From Limnomonas spitsbergensis (taxonomy: Eukaryota; Chlorophyta; Chlorophyceae; Chlamydomonadales): DNA of 64,000 bases. Of this stretch, positions 1 to 10,200 are shown one piece after another. Position 1 is the stretch's first letter. The number at the start of each line of letters is the position of its first letter. Both the position numbers and the translations under genes were made by a program. The notes below the pieces were generated by a model, which did no database searches, was not told the origin of the DNA, and saw only the letters and a list, made by a program, of their open reading frames with translations. The stretch spans positions 1,488,001-1,552,000 of the forward strand of contig JAYJMM010000122.1 of the NCBI GenBank assembly GCA_037349105.1, given 5' to 3'.

Positions 1-3000
1 GTGTTGAGGGCAAGAGGCTCAAGGACCTGCCCTCAAAAAACCTAAGCCCTCCACAATTCTGCACCCTCCCATCAGCCTAGTTTCCCGTAACCCTACCCCT
101 CCCCCTCTCCCCCCTCACCTCAGCCTCCCCCTCCTTCAGCATCATATAGCCATACTCCGCATGTGCCCACGCCTCCACTGCCGCAGTGCTCCGCCCTCCG
201 GCCGCACGTCCCACAACACCCTCGTACAGCCTGCGCGCCACCGCCGAGTCCCCGCGTCCCAGCGCCGAGCGCGCAAGGTACCGCACCGCTTGCTGGCCGA
301 CGCTGACGGGGGGCATGCCCGCGAGCAGCCCAAAGCTGGCCTGTCCCTCGCTCACGTGCTCAGCCAGCGAGGCCAGCAACGCCTCCGCCTCGGCGTGAGA
401 GCCACTCGCTAGCAGGGCACGACCAGCAGTCAGCCGTAGCAACAGGCCTGCCTGTGGGTAGGAGGTGTGAAAGGTAGCATCAGAGGTAGTGCGCTGAGGA
501 GGCCAGCCACGGCAGGGCTGGGCAGGTGCGGGCTTATTGCAAGCGGGACTTACGCCACCCTACGGGCAACACATTCTACAAAATCTGCAATGAAGGGAAA
601 GGGGTGTTGCAGGGAGGTTGCTCGTGGCATGCCAGCAAGCTTGCAAGATCGTGGAGGAGCACGCATGCTGGAACAACATGGTTTTTATGCACGATGCCGA
701 TCGTGATTCCAAAGCTCGATGTTCTTGCAACATATCGTACGTATGGTGCAAGGATGCTCTTGAACATACCATACGCAAGGTGCAAGGAGACGAAATGTCA
801 GTGATAAATGAGGGAACAGAAAGTCAGTAAAGTATCTTTGTTGGCTATTCAAGATCGTGCTGCAAAAGTAAATAGCGGGTTTAAAAAGGCCGCGTCTCAT
901 GTCACCCCATGGGCAGCGCAGTCTGCAAGATCTGGAATGGCCGCATGCCTGTGTCCGACTGTCCCATGCCATCACAGATGGCTGAGGCTTCAAGATGTGA
1001 GCATGATGTTGCCAGTTTCAGGGCAGCCCGCTGCGTCAACGGGGGCATCTCATCAGAGGATTAGATGGCTTGCGCCAAGCCAGGCAAGGGCCTCAGTATC
1101 CCTGCATGCCCGTGTCTGGCGGGCCTATGCCCCTTCAGATGGCTGAGGTTTCAAGAAAGGAGTAGAATGTTGCCAATTTCAGAGCAGTCCGCTGTGTCAA
1201 CAGGGGCGTCCTGACTAGACCGGAAGCCTCAGCCATCTGAAAGGGCATAGGCCCGCCGGACAGAGGCATACATAAATTCTGAGACCCTAGCCTGTCTTAG
1301 CGCGAGCCAAACATTCCTCTGATGAGATGCCCCCGTTGACGCATGGGTTACCCTGAGCCTGGCAGCATCACGACTACTTCTTGAAGCCTCCCCTTCACCC
1401 CCCTTTCGCCCCCCTCCCCCTTTCCCTCATACCCTCCCCCACCCCCCCTTTGCCCCCCTCCCCCTTTCCCTCATACCCTCCTCCCCCCCTCTTTCCCTCA
1501 AACCCTCTCTACCCTCTCCCCTCCCTCCCCCTTTCCGTCCCACCCGACCTGCTCCATGCGCTCCTTGCCGAGGAACTCCCTCTGTGCAATGTACCGCAGA
1601 CCCTCCTTGGCAGCATCCAAGGCAGCCTGGCAGGTGGCGGCCAAGGCGGCCGCTGCGGCCGCGGAGGCGACGCTGCCGTCCCGCCGCTGCTGCTGCAGCT
1701 GCTCCTGGTGCTGCTCGAGCAGCAGGTCTGATGCAGCCAGCCACCCAGCAGCACTGGCTACACCGCGCTTGAGGCCGGCCAGGAGCTCCTGAACAGACCC
1801 GGGGTGCGAGGACATGAAACGTGAATGGCGAAATGAGAGACGGAAAGTCAGTGCATTACCTTTGATGGCTACTGGTATTCAGAATCTTACTTGAAATGTA
1901 TTATAACAGATTTGGAAATTACTAGTATGAAACCAACTCGATGGACAGAAAATAAGTACCTGATTATTTGGTATTTAAGAAATGTGGTGAGCATGTTGGT
2001 CATTGAGACCATTTATGATGTCAATAGTTCTCAATGGAGCAACGACATTTAGTGCACAATAGTTTCAAACCTTCCTCCTCAACTGGCAACGAATCACTGT
2101 AACCGAACGAATAAATTGATTATGCAAGCGAATTCTGGTAGCATTGAAATGGGTCTGTGACTCCGGCATCTTGCTTCCCCCTACTTTATTCATACAGGAC
2201 CGTACTCAACTGATTGCCCTACATTTCCATCCCTCTGGATCAGCTCGCCTCGTAAGGGCAGCTTACAGCACCCAACAGCCTCCTAAGTACCCCCCTGGCT
2301 GATCGTTGCGCCATCACAGCCTGAATCCATGAAGTCTCAAACCTCTGTTCCACCGTCACAAGCGGGCTGGCCGGGCTAAAACAATCCCTTCTGAGATACG
2401 AGCGAAAAGGCATCTCCACAAATCGCCCCAGACCTTTCGGCCACCTCGGGGATCAAAAAGCACACAGCTGATCCACATACACCCACGTATGACGCAAAGC
2501 AGGGCCCAGGCAATCAGCTACTGACGCAAAAACAACGATAATAACGAAGACGGAAATCGCTTTCAGTAATCATTGACCCTCCGAGTTCATGCCGAGCACT
2601 AACGCGTACCTACAAACAAAATTCAGGTCTTGATGTGTTCAAAATATCCCCTTCAAAATTGTTTTACTTATTTTCCAGGCCCGGAAACTCACCACAGCCG
2701 TTGGGTCCCATAACACTGACCAGCACAGCTGCCCCCCACCCCTCCCCTGCTCTCCTGGACCCCCCCACCCCCCCTCTTCACTCCCAGACCCTCCATCCCT
2801 CACCTGCGCTCCCTTGCCTCCCCCCACCCCCCCTCTACACTCCCAGACCCCCCACCCCTCACATGCCCTCTTGGACACCCCTCCTCTACACTCCTAGACC
2901 CCCCACCCTCACCTGCACTCCCTTGCCTCCCCCCACCCCACCTTGATAAGCAGCTGCCTCCTGGTGGCCGCCGACGCCGCACGCTGTTCCCGCGCTTGCA

Positions 3001-6000
3001 TCCCACGAGGGGGCAGCACCACCGTCACACCCGCAGCCTCCTGCGCCGGCGCCGCTCCCAGCACCGCTCGATCCCGCCGCCTCAGCGCCAGTGCCACGTG
3101 CACGCCGGCCGCGGGGCTCCAGGGGAACGCGTGCGCCAGGCGCCGGCAGATGGCCTCGCTATCGGCCAGTGCGGGGTTGGTGTGCCTGGCCACTGCAGCA
3201 GCAGCCGCCGCCGCCGTTTCGTCCGAGTTCTGCTGATGCGTGAACGGGCATGCCACCTCGCCCTCGACCTCGAGCATCGACAGGGCGGCCTCAAAGGCGG
3301 CAGCAGAGCAACAGCCACCTGCCGGCACACAACATATAAACGAGCAGCGGTTTCTTCTTGAGGTGAGGTTAAGCAACAGAGGCGCCGTGGGGTGAAGGAT
3401 GAAGAGCAGAGGCAGCTTCAGGTTCAATTTCGAGGAACAGAGGCAAAGTCCAGAGGCAGGTTCGAGTTTGAGGAAAAGAATGTCCTCTTGGCGCCTTGGA
3501 GAACCAGACATGAGAAGAGAGAGGCATATCACTAGATGCGTTTACATTTCCTGTTGTTGGAGGACATGTAAATAAGGGGTATTGGTGCCCCCTCACATAG
3601 GAGGATGGCATGGCTGCACTATGGCCCAGGCTGTGCATGGTGGCTGGACTTGAGCGCAGTCATTCCCTACCAGCCCCATGTAGCGGAGCGTTCAGCAGGG
3701 CCTAGCGAGCATGGTTCTAAACTGGTGGTACGCCGAGGGTATACCTCCCCCGGCAACCTCCCCGAGCTCTCCTGTCATCATGACGGTAGAGACGCGCACC
3801 CACAACAAGAAACTGGATTTTGACATGACCTTCCTGCAGGTTCCCACCTGTCACCCCAGCTGCACGCCCCTCCATCATGCCCTTGCAGAAGTGCAGCACT
3901 GCCACCCGCCTGCTGTGACGCTCCATGCTGCCGGGGGGCGCGGAGTAGGTGTACTTGCGGAGCCTGTTTGGCGGGCATGCCGTGAACAAGTCAGGGAAAC
4001 GAAAGCCATGTGTGTTGCATTCCTTGGATGGTGCAATACCGGTACAGTAGTCCTGCCAGTGTAGGAATTGTTTTCATGGACTTCATTGAGTGAGGATGGG
4101 GGGGATATCTCTATGAGCCATCCTGGTGCTCTTTCCTGGTTGGAACTGCAATTATGCTGCCAGGTGGCATGGATTAAGTGAGCACTTGCGGAGCCCGTTT
4201 GGTGCAGTCGAGCAACGTAAGGAAGGCCAGTTAGCGAGAGAGGCAGGGAAATGAGAGACATTGGTGTAAAAATTCATTGGATGATGCACTGCAGTAGTCT
4301 TGCCGGTACCGGTATTGTTTCATTCACTTCATTGAGTGAGGATAGGGGGAAAACTCACCGGCAGGTCATCCTGGTGCTATTTTCCGGTTGGGAACCTAAT
4401 AGATGCTGCCGATGCACGTTATGGAGGGAGGCAAGAGACAGAGATTGCATGGGGTCTCAAGCCACAGCGTCATGACGATTAATGAGGTATACCGATAGTG
4501 ACAAGGATGGCACTGCCGGTACTGGTCATCCAAAATTGAAGCAGAACAGAAGGCACTGCTGAACCAACAATGTCTATCTGATCTCTACTCAGATGCTTGG
4601 ATCTTCAAAACTGAGCCCTGTTCACTCGGCAGCCGGACGAGCAGATCGGTCATAGACTGGTCCCAGATACCTTTTTGGTGGCCTCACAGCTGGCCCCCCC
4701 AAATGGCGGTCTAGTGCACATTACTAGAAAGGAGCAATACGGCGGGGTTTGGGGTCGTAAGGATTAAGTGTTTGAGGTTACGGGTTTGGGGTTAAGGGTT
4801 TAGGGTTAAGGGTTAGGCTTAAAACAGAGTTCAGGTTTAGGGTGGAGGTTAGGGTTTAGGGTTTAGGGTGTTACCAATGCGCCGCCTCACCTACGCAAGT
4901 AGGCATCATAGTACGGCACGTATCGTGGACTGGGCGGAGCGGCGGTGATGATCTCCCTGATGGTATGGCTCGCATTGTCCTGCTCCATCTCCAGCCCCTC
5001 CTCGGCCCACTCCGACTCCACAGCCTGGCGCATGGCAGCCTCGCTGATCACCTGGCAGGGGAAGAGGGGCGGAGTGGGAGCAGGGCAGATGAAGGGTTGA
5101 GGTCCGAGGGTTGAATGTTGGGGGCTGGGGTCAGCAGGGGGGGCTGCGGTCAGCAGGGGGGCTGCCGTCAGCAGGGGGGGCTGTGATCAGCAGGGGGGGC
5201 TGGGGTCAGCAGGGGCATATGGCAAGAGATGGTTGCACAGGCAGGGGGGACAGAACCTTAGGAGTGAGGATGTTGGGGTCATTCCAGCCTCTTTCAAGGA
5301 TTAGGGGCTCGTACCAGCCTCCCCCGAGGTGAACTCATCCCCTTGTCAAATCGCATCCCCGCTTATTCCCCAGTTTTCTGTCAAGCCCGGTTCAAGACAC
5401 AAGTGTGCAGATGCTTCAGTGATAGGTTGTGAAAGGCGACGGCTGCGGTTTTAGGTTTCAGGGTTTGGGATTTAGGCGTCTGGTCAGCCGCCATTTGACT
5501 GCTGCAGCCAGCCAAGCAGGTTGGTCAGCAGGTTGTAGAGCCGAGCGTCATCAGCCGCACCTCTCCGCTCGCTGCTGCCTGTGCCATGCGGGCATGCACC
5601 CTCTGCTCCACCTCCAGTCGGTCTTTCCCCAGTTGCGCGTCAGCCAAGAAGCATTTCAGCTCCAGCCGATCGGCCTCGTCTGCACGGGATGCACAGAAGC
5701 CTCTCACACCTTGGGTCTTAAGTGCCCGACACAGCCTAAGCATCACCAGATGTGCCATTGCCGCTGTCTCTCGACAGTGGGCCATTGCATGCTCCTCGCT
5801 TGGAGATGTTTGTTTCACAATGAAAGTCTCCAAACGAGACTCGGTTCTCTGCCAACAGCACTGTCCCTGTGCATGACGCTGTCACACTACCGTTCATACT
5901 TGAGAAAATGCTTTCACACGTGGCAACTCAGCACTATCATGTACCAAATAGTGATATACACTTTCGGGGGATACCCTCCAGGGAACCTGGTGATGTTATC

Positions 6001-6901
6001 TAAGCGCTTAATATGGGTACCAGCAGGTACTTTTTTCATATGCAGTGCACTGCGCCGTACTGTATAATAATACTGTATACACTGGTACCTACCAATAGGG
6101 TCAACTTTTGCTGCACAAGATGCATGCAAGTTTCGGCCTGGAGCCTCAATGCTCATGCACTTTTGTTAAACCGTCGGAAAGCATGGTTAAAATATTTCAG
6201 CCCCATGCAGCGCTTGATTGAGCGTACCGACCCCATATCAGCGGATCTCACCCAGATCAGCGGATCTCACCCAGATCTGCCACTGCCAGCAGCTGCATGT
6301 AGCAGGCCTCAGCTTCCTCATGGCTACCGGCTTTTGCAGCACTCTCCGCCTGCCTCCTCAGGAACTGTGGTGCGCGTGCGCGGAACGCTCCGTCGGGGGA
6401 GGCTGAGGCCAGCTGCATCAGCTTGCTGAACATCTCGGAGGCCCGAGGCCATTGGCCTTCGAAGGAAGCAGGGGTATGTATAGTATTTATCAGCGAGGCA
6501 GGGCTGGAGGCTGGTGCGCCAGCTGCGAGGGACCCAATCGTGACCCATGCAGATTGTCCGCATGCACGCACTTGTTTCGGTGAAGAGCTCTGCGAGGCCC
6601 TGCCAAGCGAGAGGGCTTGCAGCATCCAAGTCTAATGCGCGCCTGTAAGCTGCCTCTGCCTGGGTGTACTCTTTTAAGGAAAAGGCAGCTTTGCCCACCA
6701 GGCTGAGAGCCGTGACAAGGGTTGTAACTGTTAGCGGGGCCAGATTTGCCAGGTCACCGAAGCATGCGCAACTTACACATAGGCTTCGTAGCATGCCTTG
6801 TCTTCAAGTAGAACAGCCTTCAAGTGAACTAGTGCATCGCGGTACGACTTCCCCGATATGCATTCCCTGGCTTGTTTTAGAAGGGATTTCTTTGAGCTCA
6901 T
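1..6901 (-). CDS. SKI3: SKI3/TTC37-like TPR protein, N-terminal 596 codons (gene runs off left edge)
   Basis: Predicted exons in coding order: 6901-6777, 6702-6572, 6456-6271, 5679-5561, 5051-4891, 3963-3848, 3318-2942, 1788-1549, 451-119; the gene continues past base 1. All nine join in one open frame with matching phases and GT/AG borders. The ATG at 6901-6899 opens MSSKKSLLKQAREC, followed by a TPR at residues ~42-85 (GKAAFSLKEYTQAEAAYRRA, then SPLAWQGLAELF). Later exons are helical and Ala/Leu/Glu-rich (EQRVHARMAQAAASGE; VGQQAVRYLARSALGRGDSA). SKI3 family proteins are long TPR scaffolds that hold the SKI2 helicase and SKI8 in the cytosolic Ski complex, which feeds RNA to the exosome. The N-terminal pattern and AWQGLA-type TPR fit that family best; another long TPR protein remains possible. 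The gene is divergent from the TM9SF gene. Its introns are unusually rich in repeats. Confidence 0.7.
452..1548 (-). repeat. SKI3 intron 8 with a foldback repeat and a C-rich tract
   Basis: This 1.1-kb intron holds an inverted repeat. The arm at about 1030-1060 (TCAACGGGGGCATCTCATCA) recurs inverted at 1315-1345, and the arm at about 1115-1150 (GGGCCTATGCCCCTTCAGAT) recurs inverted at 1222-1260. A diverged direct copy (gttgccagtttcagggcag / gttgccaatttcagagcag) sits inside. It looks like a decayed foldback transposon. At 1385-1545 there is a C/T-rich tract of CCCCCTCCCCCTTTCCCTCA-like repeats, next to the exon 8 donor. Bases 520-950 show nothing recognisable. Confidence 0.55.
1789..2941 (-). 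repeat. SKI3 intron 7: AT-richer unique DNA plus a GC-rich tandem repeat beside the donor
   Basis: Bases 1820-2680 are AT-richer and carry no coding signal on either strand. Bases ~2720-2941 are a degenerate tandem repeat of roughly 50-65 bp, directly downstream (minus strand) of the exon 7 donor. On the minus strand the repeats restate the donor context, for example AAGGTGGGGTGGGGGGAGGC at the real junction, with GCAGGTGAGGG-type sites repeated further in. Confidence 0.5.
3949..4410 (-). repeat. Diverged tandem duplication spanning SKI3 intron 5 and the exon 6 acceptor
   Basis: Bases ~3949-4160 and ~4179-4410 are two diverged copies of one segment, sharing for example ACTTCATTGAGTGAGGAT and CATCCTGGTGCT. 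The first contains the real exon 6 acceptor, AAACAG/GCTCCGCAAG on the minus strand. The second reads AAACGGGCTCCGCAAG, so its AG has become GG and it is a dead acceptor inside the intron. Confidence 0.65.
4741..4875. repeat. Interstitial telomere-like tract (degenerate TTTAGGG)
   Basis: Plus-strand runs such as GGGTTTAGGGTTAAGGGTTA and AGGGTTTAGGGTTTAGGGTG match the plant/green-algal telomere unit TTTAGGG with decay. The tract lies in SKI3 intron 5, about 15 bp from the exon 5 donor, so it is an internal tract and not a chromosome end. Confidence 0.7.
5110..5216. repeat. About five ~20-bp tandem repeats in SKI3 intron 4
   Basis: The plus strand repeats GGGGGCTGnnGTCAGCAG about five times with small changes. 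On the coding (minus) strand this lies about 60 bp upstream of the exon 5 acceptor and gives a C-rich CTGAC-containing run that could double as branch-point and pyrimidine-tract sequence. Confidence 0.6.
6233..6280 (-). repeat. 19-bp tandem duplication of the SKI3 exon 3 splice donor
   Basis: On the minus strand GATCTGGGTGAGATCCGCT is repeated directly, with a third decayed copy (GATATGGGG) after it. Each intact copy includes the donor CTGG/GTGAGA. Using the first (exon end 6271) keeps the frame into exon 4; using the second would add 19 nt and shift the frame. Confidence 0.75.
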
Positions 6902-7208
6902 GTTTGTTGCGAGGGCATGCGAGGAAAACTCTCAATATCAACAGGACAGTTTTAGGAAAGCACGAAATCAAAGCGATGGTGCGATCTTCGTGCGATTCTA
7001 GGTGTGGCGTACTGAGCCTAGCAGACTCCGCCCAGCAGGTACGTCCGCGTCCGGTAGACTTTATCGGTTATGAAAACTCAAGAGCGACCACACCTCAATC
7101 CTATTTCATACAGCATCACTTGTTTGAACCAAGGCATATAGTAGCGATATCTCTGTGCCGATGTCCACACCGAGTCCTTAAGACCATTCACGATCTGCAT
7201 TGTAGAAA
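6902..7208. promoter_or_regulatory. Divergent promoter region between the SKI3 and TM9SF genes
   Basis: Only 307 bp separate the two opposed start codons, so both 5' UTRs and core promoters must fit here or overlap. I see no clear TATA box; short AT-rich patches lie at 6925-6945 and 7130-7155. Inferred from layout, not from motifs. Confidence 0.5.
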
Positions 7209-10200
7209 ATGGGCTCCTTGAAAACATTACTGCCAATTCTTCTTATTATTGGAAACGCATGTGCGTACTATGTGCCTGGCACTTACCCGGAGGAATTTGT
7301 GGAGGGGGACATCCTCCGAGCCAATGTTAATTCATTGAAGTCTTTCGACACTGAGCTCCCGTTTGAATACTACACGATGCCGTTCTGCAAACCTGTTGCC
7401 GGAGTCAAGCGCATCGCAGACACTGCCAACCCAGGGACGATACTTGAAGGGCTCAGGATTGAGAACTCTGTTTACAACTTCACGATGAAGGCAAGCTCTG
7501 AACACATGTCATGCCCTCATGCATTTGGTGCCAACATGCCTGCAATGGCCACTGACTGCGCTGCAGGTGAAGCAATCTGGAGTGGTGGCCTGCGCTGATG
7601 GCCATTACTCCGCTCTCACAGAGGAGGAAGTGCAGGTGATTGCATGACGCGCAAAGACATGGCACGCGCAATGTTCCATGCACCCGCAGGCACCCCTCCT
7701 TCTCATCCTGTGTCTCTTGGCTCACTTTCCGCTTGCATGCTGACAGAACCTGAAGCACAAGATCGACAACCATTACAGGATCAGCCTTCTGCTGGACAAC
7801 CTCCCAGTGACTGTGTATGATCTGCTGGACATGGTAAGGGCGTGGTGGCCAGGGTGTTGGAGCAGAACAACGGGGGGATTTATACTGGCAACCTGATAGA
7901 TCGCACTTGATTATGACACGTCCTACGAGCAGGATCCAAAACCACTCTAATTTACCTGAAATGAATGTTGAAAGTGAGATCGGCTCCGACTTGATTTGTG
8001 CAGGACCAAGAGTTTGTACGGCCAGGATTTGAGCTAGGCTACAAGACCGAAGATGATCGGTACTTTATCTACAACCACCTGGTGTTCAACGTCCTCGTCA
8101 CTGCAACGCACGGCGAGTACATGGCGGCCAGGAAGAGGTTTGACAGCATGCCAGCTGATGGGCTTGACCGCCGTTCTCGGGCCAGGCGTTCCATGCACTC
8201 AGCCTTGGACCCGAGCGAAGGGTCCGCCGCCAGGACGGCGACAGCTGTGGCGGCCTCTTCCAGGAAGCTCACTCAGGACGAGGGGGAAGGCGAGGTGCCC
8301 AAGCCGAACTACTTCATGGTTGTCGGGTTTGAAGTGTCTCCTTGCAGCATCCAGCGGGAGGCAGGCAAGGCGATTGAGGACGTCATCTGCGGCGTGGATG
8401 ATGATGCGCATATCAAGCCGCAGGAGATCACTGAGGGCGCCCAGATTGTGTACACCTATGATGTGTACTGGCAGGACAGCAACATCAAGTGGGCGTCACG
8501 ATGGGACGCGTACCTGCGCATGCCAGGCGGGAAGGTGGGTCGCGGATCAACAGGCCGGCCGGTCAAATATGAGGTTAAAAAGCCCTTGAACAAACGAGAA
8601 AGAGAATAAAATGAGATGTTCTTTTACAGAAGCCTACTCCTGCCGCTGGTGACGGATGTATTGGGGGCATCTGGTTGGAACAAGTAGGTTCAGAGATTGC
8701 ATTTTCCTGCATGATGTGATGTATGTGGGTGCGATACCAGAATGGTATTACCATTCTGGGCTACTGCTGGGCTCCTTGTGCCTCATGCAGGAAACTATGC
8801 TGCCTTGTCAAGCCCTCGTTTCAGTCCTGTACTCCTGTGATCCTTGCCATATGCCCTGGCACTCCTGTTATCGTCACCGCGTGGCCCGACACCCTCGTCT
8901 ACACAGGTGCATGGGTTCAGCACAATGAACTTGTTTAGGAAACTGCTAAGGCTGGTAGCCCTGTCCAAACGTGCCCAGCCCCCATGTCCATCTTGTAATA
9001 CTTGCCGCATGGCCGGCACCCTCCTCCGCGCAGGTGCACTGGTTCAGCATCATGAATTCAGTGATTGTTGTGTTGATCATGGCCACTATTGTCGCGCTCA
9101 TCCTCATCCGGACCGTGCGCCGTGACCTGGCAAAGTACGAGCAACTGGTGGTGGACACCAACAGTCTGGACATGAAGGACGAGGCGGGCTGGAAGCTTGT
9201 ATCGGGGGACGCGTTCAGGGCGCCCGCCAACAGCAGAATGCTCGCAGTGCAGGTGCGGGAAAAGAGGGGAGAGTTGGGGCATTAGCACGAGGTCTTGTCC
9301 CACTGTGCGTCCGCCATGCAGGTACGAGAAAAGAGGGGAGAGTTGGGGCATTAGTGCGAGGTCTTGCCCCATTGTGCGCCCGCCATGCAGGTGCGGGAAA
9401 AGAGGGGAGAGTTGGCGCGTTAGTGCTAGGTCTTGCCCCCCTGTGCGCCCCACTGTGAGAGGGGGCATTCGAGGCGACGGGGTGGGCTCTTGCGTCGCGG
9501 TGGCCACTGTGCACACATATTCGGGCATGCTGCCATGCCTCCTACTTTTCCCTCTTCATGTGTACTACGTAGCATCATAGTGTTTGAACCCTGCAGTGGA
9601 GTATTGATATGAGTGTTTCTCTCATGGGGCTCTCTTTGTGGCATTGATTGGTTCTGAATCGACGGACTTAAACCCTCAACCCTGAACCTGGCTTTGCACC
9701 GCCCCCTGCTGGCCGTGCACCGCAGCTCGGCTCTGGCGTTCAGATCATGTGCACGAGCACTGTGACGCTGCTGCTGGCCACCCTGGGCTTCCTGTCCCCG
9801 GCGTCTCGGGGCGCCCTGCTCACCACCACCATCATCTTGTACGTGTGGCTGGCCATCGTGGCCGGCTTCACCGCCGTGTATGCGTGGGGCCTCATGGAGC
9901 GCTCCTACAACGGCTGGCCGATTGTGTGCGGGACAGTGGCCGTCTTCTTCCCTGGCATCGTCATCACCATCTTCACAGTGCTCAACATGGTCATCTACCA
10001 CACAGGTGCAGTTCAGAGAGGGGAGGGGGGCCGCTGCCATGTGGAGGCTGAGGATAGCCTGCCAAGTGCTGAGCAAGGCACGGCACCTCGATGCAGCCTT
10101 TCACTCCTCAATAAGGAGTTCAATGTTTGTGAAGGACGGAATGAAGGCTGCTGATAGCTTTGGGTATATCGATGCCGCAGTTGCTGGCTTGCTGTTATGT

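Noticed and set aside
1381..1815. Pro/Leu-rich plus-strand open frame
   Set aside because: C/T-rich simple sequence in SKI3 intron 8 and antisense to SKI3 exon 8.
4741..4875. Chromosome end
   Set aside because: Telomere-like units are degenerate and sit inside an intron with genes on both sides.
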